From Salinirussus sp. (GTDB lineage Archaea > Halobacteriota > Halobacteria > Halobacteriales > Haloarculaceae): a stretch of 18,231 nucleotides of DNA. Of this stretch, positions 1 through 8,761 are shown piece after piece (position 1 is the first letter of the stretch; every line of letters starts with the position of its first letter). A program made the position numbers and the translations under genes. Where the stretch lies: contig JAQCNN010000119.1 of the NCBI GenBank assembly GCA_028275005.1, forward strand, positions 1 through 18,231, in the 5' to 3' direction. The notes under the pieces were generated by a model that saw only the letters and a program-made list of their open reading frames with translations, had not been told where the DNA came from and made no database searches.

Positions 1-240
1 CGGAGGCAACGGAGCGACTGGGAAAGCCGTTGTGGTCGTGTGAGTCGGGGCTGGCTGTGGTCGCGGCCGCTACCGGGAGAGCGAGGCGCGCAGCGAGCAC
101 GAGCCGGAGCAGAGAGCGGGGCCTGCTCGAACGGTGAGCGTCGGGAGCCGTGGGAGTCGGAACAGCCGAGCGGGCGGGGGCGTTCGTGCCGTTCGTCCCC
201 TCTCGCCTCGAAACCGTCGAACAACTGCGTGGGCAGAGAG
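1..240. other. Gene-poor left edge, possible 3' end of an upstream gene
   Basis: I see no convincing gene here. One plus-strand frame is open from base 2 to a TGA at 41-43 and reads GGNGATGKAVVVV. That could be the last 13 residues of a gene lying mostly outside the window, but its third codon positions are less GC-rich than in neighbouring genes, so I do not call it. Bases 60-180 are rich in GAGC, GCGAG and CGGAGC words, a low-complexity style often seen between haloarchaeal genes. The longer open frames here are arginine-rich and serine-rich, unlike halophilic proteins, and run into the antisense of the next gene. Confidence 0.4.
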
Positions 241-1326
241 TCAGGCCGTCTCGGTCCGGCGCTCCGAGCGCGACTCAGCCACCGCAAAGGAGAGCGTGCT
301 GACCAGTCCGAGCAGTGTCCCCCCGGTCAGGGCAACGGCGAGATACTGGAGGGTCACCTCCCCGAGGAAGTACGCGCTCAGCCCGTGTAAGACAGCGGCG
401 ATGGCGAGCACGTAGAAGGGGGCGTTGAGATACCGCCACCGGAACCGGCCGGCGAGATACTCGTCGGTGACCTGGCCGAGACTGCTCGTGATGCCGGCGG
501 CCGCGAACCACTGGACGGCGCCGTAGACCAGCGCCGCCCCCACCTCGGGGATGCCGAGAGGGGTGCTGTGGGCGAGCTGGACCCGTCCGAGGGACTGAAC
601 GCCACTGACCCCCCCGATGACGAGGAGGGCGGCGGCGACGACGTACGTGATGATCGTCACCCGGCCGGTAAACAGCGCCCGCCGGGCGCGGGCGACTGCG
701 GTGTCGAGTGTCTCCTCGACGCCGAAGGCACGACCCAGCACGTACAGGCCGAGCAGGCCGGAGGTGACCCCAAAGACCGTGCCGGGAAAGCCAAGCGCGT
801 TCGCCAGCACCGTCAGCGGGTAGATGAGCAACAGGATCCCGAGCGGGACGAGGAGTGTCCCGCGGGTCTCGGGGTCGTCGAGCACCTGCTTTATCGTGTA
901 GTACATCGACTCCAGGTCCTGGGCCTGGCGGACGACGACCCGGCGGACGCCGTCGATGGCGACCCGCGAGCGGATGACGGGGATGACCGACTCGTCCTGG
1001 GCGCCGTCGGTCACCACGAGCGCGCGGATGTCCTCGCCGGTCTCCAGCCCCGCGAGCACGCGGTCGACCTCCTCGCCGACCGTCCGGGTGGCGGCAACCT
1101 CGCTGCCGTCGACCCCGGTGACGGCGGCCACCTCGATGGCCTCGTCGTCGACCTCCTCGGCGAGGTGGACCCCCTCGAACATGACGTTGACGTCACTGTC
1201 CTCGGGGTCGGCCGTGGCCAGGTCGACCGCCGCGTCCCGGACCGCCTCGCGGCCGACGACGGGCGTCTCGGCCCCGGTCTTCCGGCCGAGGTCGTTGTCG
1301 AGGTCGACACACAGCACCAGCAGCAT
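241..1326 (-). CDS. DUF373 family integral membrane protein
   Basis: This 361-residue protein matches my memory of the archaeal DUF373 family, whose biochemical function is unknown. Residues 1-150 form a soluble domain that begins MLLVLCVDLDNDLG and is rich in alternating beta and alpha segments (for example RALVVTDGAQDES at 101-113). Residues 157-348 hold about six hydrophobic segments (near 157-177, 181-201, 222-243, 262-282, 303-322 and 325-348). The tail is short and charged. The layout suggests a cytoplasmic sensor or binding domain on a membrane anchor, which is inference. The ATG at 1326 is chosen because the reading starts at the family's conserved N-terminus and a TATA-like element lies 27 bases upstream. 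The gene diverges from ileS, with 218 bp between the two starts. Confidence 0.85.
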   Translation of the reverse strand: MLLVLCVDLDNDLGRKTGAETPVVGREAVRDAAVDLATADPEDSDVNVMFEGVHLAEEVDDEAIEVAAVTGVDGSEVAATRTVGEEVDRVLAGLETGEDIRALVVTDGAQDESVIPVIRSRVAIDGVRRVVVRQAQDLESMYYTIKQVLDDPETRGTLLVPLGILLLIYPLTVLANALGFPGTVFGVTSGLLGLYVLGRAFGVEETLDTAVARARRALFTGRVTIITYVVAAALLVIGGVSGVQSLGRVQLAHSTPLGIPEVGAALVYGAVQWFAAAGITSSLGQVTDEYLAGRFRWRYLNAPFYVLAIAAVLHGLSAYFLGEVTLQYLAVALTGGTLLGLVSTLSFAVAESRSERRTETA

Positions 1327-1349
1327 CGTCCCACCCTAGACCACCCCCG

Positions 1350-1357
1350 GTATATCT
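1350..1357 (-). promoter_or_regulatory. TATA-like element for the DUF373 gene
   Basis: On the minus strand the sequence reads AGATATAC, centred about 27 bases before the ATG at 1326. This spacing is typical of haloarchaeal leaderless promoters and supports the chosen start. No other AT-rich element occurs within 60 bases. Confidence 0.6.
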
Positions 1358-1514
1358 GTTTTCGGCCCGAGTTATCACCGACGCCTACGCGCTCGGGGCC
1401 CCCGCCGACCGTGTCAGCGAGCGTGGCCGGCGCGGGCGCCGGCAGGCTCGACCGTGACCGTACCCGGACGACGACACACACAGGCGGCTGAGACGTTCAC
1501 ACAGGACCGAGGCG

Positions 1515-1522
1515 CCTATAAC
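1515..1522 (+). promoter_or_regulatory. TATA-like element for ileS
   Basis: The motif CCTATAAC is centred about 27 bases before the ATG at 1545, in otherwise GC-rich DNA. The spacing fits a leaderless or nearly leaderless mRNA. The stretch between this element and the divergent DUF373 promoter (about 1360-1510) shows no gene. Confidence 0.6.
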
Positions 1523-1544
1523 GACGGCGACGAATCTATGTCAC

Positions 1545-4500
1545 ATGAGCCACGACGACGCCACCGGGGAGGGCCGGGAGCGCTTTGCCCCGGTGGACGA
1601 CCAGTACGACCCCGGCGCCGTCGAGCCCCGAGTGTTCGACCACTGGGAGGCCGCCGACGCCTACGAGCGGACCGTCGAGCACCGCAGCGACGGCGAGGAC
1701 TTTTTCTTCGTCGACGGGCCCCCCTACACCTCCGGCGCGGCCCACATGGGCACGACCTGGAACAAGGTGCTCAAGGACCTCTACATCCGGTATCACCGGA
1801 TGCAAGGCTACGACGTCACCGACCGGCCGGGCTACGACATGCACGGCCTGCCGATCGAGACGAAGGTCGAGGAACGGCTGGGCTTCGAGAACAAGAAGGA
1901 CATCGAGGAGTTCGGCGAACAGGCGTTCATCGAGGAGTGCAAGGCCTTTGCCCAGGAGCAACTGGTAGGGCTTCAGGAGGACTTTCAGGACTTTGGCGTC
2001 TGGATGGACTGGGACGACCCCTACCGGACGGTCAGCCCGGAGTACATGGAGGCAGCCTGGTGGGGCTTTTCCCAGGCCCACGAGCGCGGCCTCGTCAAGC
2101 AGGGCAAGCGCTCGATCAACCAGTGTCCCCGGTGTGAGACCGCGATCGCCAACAACGAGGTGGAGTACCACGACGTCACCAAGCCCTCGGTCTACGTCCG
2201 GTTCCCGCTTGCCGACCGGGAGGGGAGTCTCGTCGTCTGGACCACCACACCCTGGACCTTCGTCGCCAACACCTTCGTCGCCGTCGACGGGGACCTCACC
2301 TACGTCGGCGTCGACGCCGAGCGGAGTGCGTCGGCGGAGACGGGGACCGACCGTCTCTACGTCGCCGAGGCCTGCCTCGAGGAGGTCCTGGAGGCGGGGC
2401 GCTACGATGACTACGAGGTCGTCGAGCGGGTGACCGGCGCGGAGATGGTCGGCTGGGACTACGACCACCCGCTGGCCGAGGAGGTGGCCGACCACCCACA
2501 GGGGGAGGGCGCCGGTCAGGTCTACACCGCCGAGTACGTCGAGGCCGACCGGACAGGGCTCGTCCACAGCGCGCCCGGCCACGGTGAGGAGGACTTCGAG
2601 CGCGGACAGGAGCTGGGTCTGGAGGCGTTCTGTCCCGTCGACAGCGACGGCGTCTACACCGACCAGGCCGGTGCGTACGCCGGGTCGTTCGTCCGCGAGG
2701 CAAACGACGACGTCATCGCCGACCTGGACAGAAAGGGGCTGTTGCTGGCCGACGAGGAGACGACCGTCCGCGAGGGGCAGTGCTGGCGCTGTAACACGGA
2801 CATCGTCCGGGTCGTCACCGACCAGTGGTTCATCACGATCACCGACATCAAGGACGAGCTGCTGGCGAACATCGAGGACGCCCAGTGGCACCCGGAGTGG
2901 GCCCGGGACAACCGCTTCCGTGACTTTGTCGAGGACGCCCCCGACTGGAACGTCTCCCGGCAGCGGTACTGGGGGATCCCCATCCCGATCTGGACGCCGA
3001 GCCCGGACTCCTCGGCGACCGGGGACGGTGACGCCGCCGGCTGGGACGGCGACATGGACGAGGTCATCGTCATCAGCGACCGGGCGGAGCTGGCCGAGCG
3101 CGCCGACCAGGCGGTCGACCCCGAGGAGGTAGACCTGCACAAGGGGACCGTCGACGAGCTGACGATCACCGAGGACGGGACGACCTACACCCGTGTCGGC
3201 GATGTCTTCGACGTCTGGCTGGACTCCTCGGTCGCCAGCTGGGGGACCGTTGCATACCCGAGTGAGACGGCGGACTACGAGCAACTGTGGCCCGCGGACC
3301 TGATCCTCGAGGCCCACGACCAGACCCGCGGGTGGTTCTGGTCGCAACTGGGGATGGGGACGGCCGCCGTCGACCAGAGCCCCTACGAGGAGGTGCTGAT
3401 GCACGGCTACGCCAACATGCCCGACGGCCGCGGGATGTCAAAGTCAAAGGGGATCCTCGTCGACCCCGGCGAGGTCATCGAGGAGTACGGCCGGGACCCG
3501 ATGCGGCTGTTCCTGCTGTCGGTGACCGCACAGGGCGAGGATATGAACTTCTCCTGGGAGGAGACCGAGGAGATGCAACGGCGGCTGAATATCCTCTGGA
3601 ACGTCGCCCGGTTCCCGATGCCGTATATGCGGGCAGACGGCTTCGACCCCGAGGAGACGACCGTCGCGGATGTCCGGGCGGACCTCGAACTCGTCGACGA
3701 GTGGGTGCTCTCCCGGCTCCAGTCCGTCGAGGCGACGATGACCGACCACATGGAGGCCTTCGAGAATCACAGGGCCGTCGAGGCGCTGCTCGACTTCGTC
3801 GTCGAGGACGTCTCCCGGTTTTACATCCAGGTCGTCCGCGAGCGGATGTGGGAGGCCGACGACTCCGCGGGCAAGCAGGCGGCCTACGCCACTCTCTACC
3901 GGGTGCTCGAGGAGGTCACTGCCCTGTTTGCCCCCTTCGTACCCTTTGTCGCCGAGGCGGTCTACACCACACTGACCGGCGAGACCGGCCACCCGACCGT
4001 CCACATGTGTGACTGGCCCGAGCCCGACGAACGCCTGCGCGACCCCGAACTCGAGGGCGAGGTCGAGGTCGTCCGGGCTGTCGAGGAGGCGGGGTCGAAC
4101 GCCCGCCAGCAGGCCGAGCGCAAGCTCCGCTGGCCTGTTGCTCGCGTGGTCGTCGACGTCGACAGCGAGGCCGTGGCGGCGGCCGTCGAGGCGCGGGCCG
4201 ACCTGGTCGCCGACCGGCTCAACGCCCGCCGGGTGGAGGTGCTCGGCCCGGCGGAGGAGTGGGGTGAACTGCGCTACTCCGCGGTGGCGGACATGAGCGA
4301 ACTCGGGCCGGCCTTTGGCGACGACGCCGGCCGGGTGATGGAGGCCCTGAACGCGGCCCGTGTCGGAGAGCCGACCCTCGACGCCCTGCGGACGACCGTC
4401 AGCGAGGCGCTGGACGGCGGGGTCGAGTTGACCGAGGAGATGGTCGAGTTCCGCCGGGAGACACCCCCGGAGGTTGCGGGGGTCGAGTTTGCCGCCGAGG

Positions 4501-4844
4501 AGGGCGGCGGCGTCGTCTACGTCGACACCGCACTGACCGAGGACATCGAGAGTGAGGGGTACGCTCGCGAGGTGGTCCGCCGGGTCCAGGAGATGCGCAA
4601 GGACCTTGACCTCGCGATCGAGGCGGAGATCCGGCTCGACCTGGCTATCGACGACGACCGGGTCGCAGAGCTGGTCGAGCGCCACACCGACTACCTCGAG
4701 GAGGAGGTCCGGGCCAGTGACCGTGGGGCCGTCGAGGACGGCCACCGACGGACCTGGGACGTGGAAGGCGTCGAAGTCGAGATCGGGATCGAGCCCCGCG
4801 GGGCCGACCGGCGGGAGGCCTCGAGTCAGGCGAGCAGCGAGTGA
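1545..4844 (+). CDS. ileS: Isoleucyl-tRNA synthetase
   Basis: This class I aminoacyl-tRNA synthetase charges tRNA-Ile with isoleucine in the cytoplasm. The protein has 1099 residues, within the range for archaeal IleS. The HIGH motif appears as HMGT at residues 67-70, after DGPPYTSGAA, and the KMSKS loop as MSKSK at 631-635. The inserted CP1 editing domain contains WTTTPWT at 232-238 and, further on, GLVHSAPGHGEEDF, both typical of the IleS, ValRS and LeuRS group. Two CxxC pairs (C194/C197 in CPRC and C413/C416 in CWRC) could bind zinc. The C-terminal third carries the anticodon-binding helical domain and an acidic extension. ATG 1545 is placed by the TATA element and by the conserved start of the family. 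Downstream genes are separately promoted, so it is probably monocistronic. Confidence 0.97.
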   Translation: MSHDDATGEGRERFAPVDDQYDPGAVEPRVFDHWEAADAYERTVEHRSDGEDFFFVDGPPYTSGAAHMGTTWNKVLKDLYIRYHRMQGYDVTDRPGYDMHGLPIETKVEERLGFENKKDIEEFGEQAFIEECKAFAQEQLVGLQEDFQDFGVWMDWDDPYRTVSPEYMEAAWWGFSQAHERGLVKQGKRSINQCPRCETAIANNEVEYHDVTKPSVYVRFPLADREGSLVVWTTTPWTFVANTFVAVDGDLTYVGVDAERSASAETGTDRLYVAEACLEEVLEAGRYDDYEVVERVTGAEMVGWDYDHPLAEEVADHPQGEGAGQVYTAEYVEADRTGLVHSAPGHGEEDFERGQELGLEAFCPVDSDGVYTDQAGAYAGSFVREANDDVIADLDRKGLLLADEETTVREGQCWRCNTDIVRVVTDQWFITITDIKDELLANIEDAQWHPEWARDNRFRDFVEDAPDWNVSRQRYWGIPIPIWTPSPDSSATGDGDAAGWDGDMDEVIVISDRAELAERADQAVDPEEVDLHKGTVDELTITEDGTTYTRVGDVFDVWLDSSVASWGTVAYPSETADYEQLWPADLILEAHDQTRGWFWSQLGMGTAAVDQSPYEEVLMHGYANMPDGRGMSKSKGILVDPGEVIEEYGRDPMRLFLLSVTAQGEDMNFSWEETEEMQRRLNILWNVARFPMPYMRADGFDPEETTVADVRADLELVDEWVLSRLQSVEATMTDHMEAFENHRAVEALLDFVVEDVSRFYIQVVRERMWEADDSAGKQAAYATLYRVLEEVTALFAPFVPFVAEAVYTTLTGETGHPTVHMCDWPEPDERLRDPELEGEVEVVRAVEEAGSNARQQAERKLRWPVARVVVDVDSEAVAAAVEARADLVADRLNARRVEVLGPAEEWGELRYSAVADMSELGPAFGDDAGRVMEALNAARVGEPTLDALRTTVSEALDGGVELTEEMVEFRRETPPEVAGVEFAAEEGGGVVYVDTALTEDIESEGYAREVVRRVQEMRKDLDLAIEAEIRLDLAIDDDRVAELVERHTDYLEEEVRASDRGAVEDGHRRTWDVEGVEVEIGIEPRGADRREASSQASSE

Positions 4845-4870
4845 CGACGGAGCACCCGGCCGTGTAACAA

Positions 4871-4879
4871 CCCTTATTC
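4871..4879 (+). promoter_or_regulatory. TATA-like element for the DUF5828 gene
   Basis: CCCTTATTC lies in the 76-bp gap after ileS, about 46 bases before the ATG at 4921. It predicts a transcript starting near 4902 with a leader of about 20 bases. A purine-rich AGGAGGGG at 4893-4900 resembles a Shine-Dalgarno site, but it is too far from the ATG to be convincing. Confidence 0.4.
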
Positions 4880-4920
4880 GGGTCGGTACAAATAGGAGGG
4901 GCAAGAGAGCCCTGGCGACC

Positions 4921-5613
4921 ATGGAAGAGAGTGTCTCGGGATTCAAAACCCGCGGTGACTGGATGACGATCGTCGAGCACGGCGAGCGTCTCACGCGTGC
5001 GTTACAGGAGGCCGCCGAGCGGACCGAGGTCGACCTCGGGGAGGCCCTCGAGGAGTTCGACGAGTGGCGGCCAAAGAGTCACGAGCGCATCGACGAGGAC
5101 GTCAATCAGAAGACGGCGGAGCAGGCCAGCGTCGCCGAGGGGAAGGGTGAGAAGGAGGGGAAGGACCCCGACGACGACCTCCAGACCGCCGGCGAGAAGC
5201 TCGCGGAGTCCTACGAGAACCTCAACGACCCCGACGAGGCCGTTGGCAAGTGGGGCGAGAGTATCGACTACGTGGCCCGGGCTGCCGAGTCCGCCGGGCG
5301 GAAGGCGATCCGCACGGTCGAAAACGCCGTCTACCGCAACGTGATGACCCAGATCGCCCCCTACTACTTCGACAACGAACTCATCAGCGCGAACCTCCAG
5401 CAGGTCCGGGGCACCGAGGAGTACGTCTTCGAGGTCAACGTCAACGACGACGACCTGAAGCTACGGGTCTCAAACCGGCTGGCGGACTACGAGTCCGAGG
5501 TCGACCGCTGGCACGTCGACACCGAGAAGACCACCGAGACCGTCGAGGTTGCGGAGGGTGCCGAGGCCCCCGACCCGGACAACGGCACGCCCGCCGACGC
5601 CGACACGAACTAG
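4921..5613 (+). CDS. DUF5828 family haloarchaeal protein
   Basis: This soluble acidic protein has 230 residues. I recognise the N-terminal style MEESVSGFKTRGDW as that of a haloarchaeal family of unknown function (DUF5828). Residues 15-120 are predicted to be mostly helical and highly charged (ERLTRALQEAAERTEVDL, then a lysine/glutamate stretch around KGEKEGKD). A more ordered segment follows (AIRTVENAVYRNVMTQIAPYY, then YVFEVNVNDDDLKLRVS). The tail from about residue 205 is low-complexity and rich in E, D, A and P. There is no membrane segment or signal peptide. The start at ATG 4921 is the only methionine near the conserved N-terminus. It follows ileS with its own promoter and precedes a phosphate permease; neither neighbour suggests a role. 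Confidence 0.75.
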   Translation: MEESVSGFKTRGDWMTIVEHGERLTRALQEAAERTEVDLGEALEEFDEWRPKSHERIDEDVNQKTAEQASVAEGKGEKEGKDPDDDLQTAGEKLAESYENLNDPDEAVGKWGESIDYVARAAESAGRKAIRTVENAVYRNVMTQIAPYYFDNELISANLQQVRGTEEYVFEVNVNDDDLKLRVSNRLADYESEVDRWHVDTEKTTETVEVAEGAEAPDPDNGTPADADTN

Positions 5614-5733
5614 TGGTGGGCGGGGACTCCCCACAGCAGGCCGGCCCGAAGGGTGCGAGGGTTCCATCTCGGAGGGCTACCGCCACACGCGGGACACTGA
5701 GTTAGCCTGAACCCGGAGCCGCGAGCCGGTAGG

Positions 5734-5740
5734 CTCATAC
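5734..5740 (+). promoter_or_regulatory. Weak TATA-like element for the PiT permease
   Basis: CTCATAC lies about 28 bases before ATG 5765. It is a poor match, but it is the only AT-rich word at the right distance. The rest of the 145-bp gap holds a GGGGA/TCCCC inverted repeat (about 5626-5636) whose loop is too small to be a convincing terminator. Confidence 0.3.
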
Positions 5741-5764
5741 CCAGGGGGGCCACTACCCGTGCCA

Positions 5765-6949
5765 ATGGCAACGCCGACGCTCACCGTACTGCTCGTGGCC
5801 GGCGTGGCGAGTCTGTTCATGGCGTGGGCCATCGGCGCCGGCTCGTCGGGCTCGACGCCGTTTGCCCCCGCGGTCGGGGCAAACGCCATCTCGATTCTGC
5901 GGGCGGGCTTTATTGTCGGTATCCTTGGCCTGCTGGGGGCGGTGCTCCAGGGCGCGAACGTCACCGAGGCCGTCGGCCAGGACCTGGTGCTCGGCGGGCC
6001 ACTCGGCGCGACCGCCGCGGTCATCGGCCTGGTAGTCGCCGCGACGCTCGTGGCGGTGGGTATCTTCGCGGGCTACCCCATCGCGACCGCTTTCACCGTC
6101 ACCGGGGCGGTCGTCGGCGTCGGCCTGGCGAGCGGCGGCGCGCCGGCGTGGGCGAAGTACCAACAGATCGGCGCGCTGTGGGTGCTGGTTCCCTTTGTCG
6201 GTGGCGGGCTCTCCTACGGGACCGCCCGACTGTTGCGGGCGGAGTCCGTCCCTGAACGGGTTGCCGTCCCCGTCCTCGGTGCGTTGGTGGGGTTGCTCCT
6301 GGCGAATATCGGGTTCGTCCTGCTTGGGCCGGCCGGCGAGCAAACCTCGGTCGCGACGGCTGTTGCGGGGGCCGTCGACGGCGGACTCGCCGCCGTGGTC
6401 GGCACCTCACTGCTGGCCGCCCTCCTGGTCGCGGGACTGCTCGCCTACGACGCCCACACGTGGGGGCCAGCGGCCACACAGCGGCACTTCCTGCTGGCAC
6501 TGGGTGGGCTGGTCGCCTTCTCGGCGGGCGGGAGCCAGGTCGGCCTCGCGCTCGGCCCACTGGTCCCCCTGACCGGGTCGCTGGAGTTGCCACTTGTCGC
6601 CCTGCTGTTTGTCGGCGGGGTCGGCCTCTTGATCGGCTCCTGGACCGGCGCCCCACGGATGATCAAGGCACTCTCGCAGGACTACTCCTCGCTGGGGCCG
6701 CGGCGGTCGATCGCCGCCCTGATCCCCTCGTTTGCCATTGCCCAGACCGCGGTGTTCTTTGGGATCCCCGTCTCGTTCAACGAGATTATCGTCTCAGCGA
6801 TCATCGGCAGCGGCTACGCCGCCAGCGGGGCCGGCGGCGAGGTCTCGGGCGCAAAGATGGGCTACACCGTGCTCGCCTGGGTCGGCTCACTCGTCGGCGC
6901 CTTCGCGATCAGTTACGGGGTCCTCCTCGGCGCCACAGCCCTGTTGTGA
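5765..6949 (+). CDS. PiT family inorganic phosphate transporter
   Basis: A polytopic membrane protein of about 394 residues, nearly all hydrophobic, with roughly ten to eleven helices. The N-terminal half carries a PiT-type signature (GAGSSGSTPFAPAVGA), where other family members have GAND followed by a small-residue run. The C-terminal half repeats a related segment (GIPVSFNEIIVSAIIGSG and GAGGEVSGAKMGYTV), matching the inverted-repeat layout of PiT permeases. The expected role is cation-coupled uptake of inorganic phosphate; sulfate transport occurs in relatives and cannot be excluded. The ATG at 5765 is preferred over an in-frame GTG six bases earlier because of its distance to the weak TATA element. 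The gene converges on the CNNM/CorC gene with a six-base gap and no visible terminator. Confidence 0.88.
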   Translation: MATPTLTVLLVAGVASLFMAWAIGAGSSGSTPFAPAVGANAISILRAGFIVGILGLLGAVLQGANVTEAVGQDLVLGGPLGATAAVIGLVVAATLVAVGIFAGYPIATAFTVTGAVVGVGLASGGAPAWAKYQQIGALWVLVPFVGGGLSYGTARLLRAESVPERVAVPVLGALVGLLLANIGFVLLGPAGEQTSVATAVAGAVDGGLAAVVGTSLLAALLVAGLLAYDAHTWGPAATQRHFLLALGGLVAFSAGGSQVGLALGPLVPLTGSLELPLVALLFVGGVGLLIGSWTGAPRMIKALSQDYSSLGPRRSIAALIPSFAIAQTAVFFGIPVSFNEIIVSAIIGSGYAASGAGGEVSGAKMGYTVLAWVGSLVGAFAISYGVLLGATALL

Positions 6950-6955
6950 GGGCGG

Positions 6956-8359
6956 TCAGTCGTCGGTCGTCGCCTCGGCGTCCGGTTCGGGCTCGGCATC
7001 CTCGTCGTCCGCGGCGGCCAGCCCGTCGATCCGGGCTCGCATGATCCGGGTGTTCTCGACCTGTTCGACACGGATCGTGAGCCCGTCGTACTCGGTCGAC
7101 TCCCCCTCCTCGACCAGCCGGCCGGCACGGTTGAAGATGAACCCCGCGATGGTCTCGAACTCCTCGCCCTCCGGCAGGTCGACGCCCAGTGTCTCGTTGA
7201 GTTCGTCGATGTTGACCTCCCCTTTGACGATGACGGTGTCGTCGTCGACGGTCTCGATTGGCTCCTCCTCGCCGCCTTCGAGGATCTCCCCGACGATCTC
7301 CTCGGTGAGGTCCTCCATCGTCACCAGCCCCTCGGTGGTGCCGAACTCGTCGACGACGATCACCAGGTGGAGCCGTTCGTGTCGCATCTCCGTCAGCAGG
7401 TCGTCGACGTTTTTCGACTCGGGGACGTGAAGCGTGGGCGTCGTCAGGTCGTTCAGGCTGACGTCCTCCGCCTCGCCGTACTGGAGTTCCCGCACCAGGT
7501 CCCGGATGTGGACGACGCCGATGATGTTGTCAAGGCCGCCCTCGTAGACCGGGAGTCGGGCGTGGTTACTCCGGACAAACGTCTCCAGGGCCTCCTCCGG
7601 GCTGTCGTCGGTCGAGACCGCCGTCATGTCCAGCCGGGGGGTCATCACCTCCTTTGCGATGGTGTTGTTGAACCGGAGGGTCCGCTGGAGCATCTCCCGT
7701 TCCTCCTCGTCGAGCACCCCCTCCCGTTCCCCCGTCTCGATGATGTCTCGTATCTCCTGGCGGGTGACGTAGGAGGTCTCGATGGCCGAGCGGCCGCCGG
7801 TGACGCTGTTGACGATACGGGTGAGATAGTCGAACAGGACAATCAGCGGCAACAGGAGTCTCTGAGCGAATTTCAGCGGGCGGGCAATGGCCAGCGCCCA
7901 GGACTCGGTGTTCTCGATCGCGTAGGACTTTGGCGCACTCTCTCCGAAGAGGAGGACGAGGCTGGTGATCCCGACCGTCGAGATGACCACCGGCAACAGA
8001 CCGTTGCCCAGGTAGAAACTCAGCAGGCCCGTGGCGATGGCTGACATCGCGATGTTGACGAGGTTGTTGCCGACGAGGATCGTCACCAGCAGGCGATGGG
8101 GGTCGTTTCGCAGTGCCGCAAGCGTCGTCCCCGCCTTTGTCCCGTTGCTCGACAGCGCCTCGACCCGGTGGGAGGCGAGCGAGAACATCGCGATCTCCGA
8201 GGATGAGAAGAACCCGGAGAGCACGAGCAACACGAGGATGACGAGGCCCCCGAGAACGGCAAAGAGGGTGTTTGAGATAGAGACCCCAAGCACCTCGAAG
8301 GCAAGCGGCACAGTCATTGGCGTCAGTATTTGCGTGTCGGCGGGGGTAAGCGTTACCAT
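6956..8359 (-). CDS. CNNM/CorC (HlyC) family membrane protein with CBS domains
   Basis: This 467-residue protein has the three-part architecture of the CNNM/CorC family. A DUF21 transmembrane domain spans about residues 29-205, with FFSSSEIAMFSL at 50-61 and LLFGESAPKS at 136-145. A CBS pair follows at about 239-362 (VMTPRLDM, GVVHIRDLV, VVDEFGTTEG, then EDLTEEIVGEI). A CorC_HlyC domain occupies about 370-448, before a very acidic tail. Relatives export or sense Mg2+ or Co2+ and bind ATP through the CBS pair; the haloarchaeal substrate is not shown by sequence. The start could be 8359 or the in-frame ATG at 8317 (residue 15), which lies about 33 bases after a CTTACC element. Either start keeps all domains. 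Confidence 0.9.
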   Translation of the reverse strand: MVTLTPADTQILTPMTVPLAFEVLGVSISNTLFAVLGGLVILVLLVLSGFFSSSEIAMFSLASHRVEALSSNGTKAGTTLAALRNDPHRLLVTILVGNNLVNIAMSAIATGLLSFYLGNGLLPVVISTVGITSLVLLFGESAPKSYAIENTESWALAIARPLKFAQRLLLPLIVLFDYLTRIVNSVTGGRSAIETSYVTRQEIRDIIETGEREGVLDEEEREMLQRTLRFNNTIAKEVMTPRLDMTAVSTDDSPEEALETFVRSNHARLPVYEGGLDNIIGVVHIRDLVRELQYGEAEDVSLNDLTTPTLHVPESKNVDDLLTEMRHERLHLVIVVDEFGTTEGLVTMEDLTEEIVGEILEGGEEEPIETVDDDTVIVKGEVNIDELNETLGVDLPEGEEFETIAGFIFNRAGRLVEEGESTEYDGLTIRVEQVENTRIMRARIDGLAAADDEDAEPEPDAEATTDD

Positions 8360-8433
8360 AGTTTCACCCCGGCGGACCGACGGTGAGGGGAGGGTCGGCC
8401 AGCCTCGACAGCTGTGACAGTCGGCCGCCGAAG

Positions 8434-8441
8434 GGCTTACA
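8434..8441 (+). promoter_or_regulatory. TATA-like element for the glutaredoxin-redoxin-tsaC operon
   Basis: GGCTTACA is centred about 27 bases before the ATG at 8465, in the 105-bp gap separating this operon from the divergent CNNM/CorC gene. The spacing fits a leaderless transcript and supports starting the glutaredoxin at MSQPAIT rather than at an upstream in-frame ATG (8414). Confidence 0.45.
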
Positions 8442-8464
8442 CCCGTCTCGGGCGAATATGGTAT

Positions 8465-8761
8465 ATGAGTCAGCCAGCGATCACACTGTATCGCCTGCAG
8501 GCGTGTCCGTTCTGTGAACGCGTCGTCCGGAAACTCGACGAATACGACGTAGCCTACCAGTCACGGTTCGTCGAGGCGTTGCACTCAAAGCGGGACGCCG
8601 TCAAGCGCGTCACCGGCAGCCGGGCCGTTCCCGCCATCGTCGACGGGAACACCGGCGTCACGATGTCCGAGTCCGGCAACATTGTCGAGTATCTCGAGCG
8701 GACCTACGGGCCAAGCGCCGCGGGTGCCGACGAGGACACAGCCACCGCGGGGGGGTCCTGA
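8465..8761 (+). CDS. Glutaredoxin-like / GST N-terminal thioredoxin-fold protein
   Basis: This small protein (98 residues) has a thioredoxin fold. The dithiol active site CPFC is at residues 14-17 directly after strand ITLYRLQA. The conserved cis-proline is P56 in AVPAIVD, and a glutathione-type binding segment SESGNIVEYL follows. This layout is that of a glutaredoxin or a GST N-terminal domain without the C-terminal helical domain. Haloarchaea generally use gamma-glutamylcysteine or thioredoxin systems in place of glutathione, so the physiological reductant is open. The TGA stop is followed immediately by the GTG start of the redoxin gene, which indicates translational coupling and suggests that the two proteins act on each other. 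The last 18 residues are low-complexity and acidic. Confidence 0.85.
   Translation: MSQPAITLYRLQACPFCERVVRKLDEYDVAYQSRFVEALHSKRDAVKRVTGSRAVPAIVDGNTGVTMSESGNIVEYLERTYGPSAAGADEDTATAGGS

Noticed and set aside
40..390. Open frames at the left edge on the plus strand
   Set aside because: They are arginine- and serine-rich with a composition unlike haloarchaeal proteins, and they run into the antisense of DUF373.
568..1491. A 307-residue plus-strand frame opposite the DUF373 gene
   Set aside because: It is antisense to a conserved membrane protein, and its residues mirror the reverse complement of DUF373 codons.
1536..3404. A 622-residue open frame on the minus strand opposite ileS
   Set aside because: It is fully antisense to a clearly recognisable synthetase. 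Long antisense frames are expected in DNA of this GC content, and its translation matches no family I know.
3444..4994. A 516-residue minus-strand frame over the 3' half of ileS and the next gene start
   Set aside because: It is a shadow of the high-GC3 coding strand; it has no domain and crosses the DUF5828 start region.
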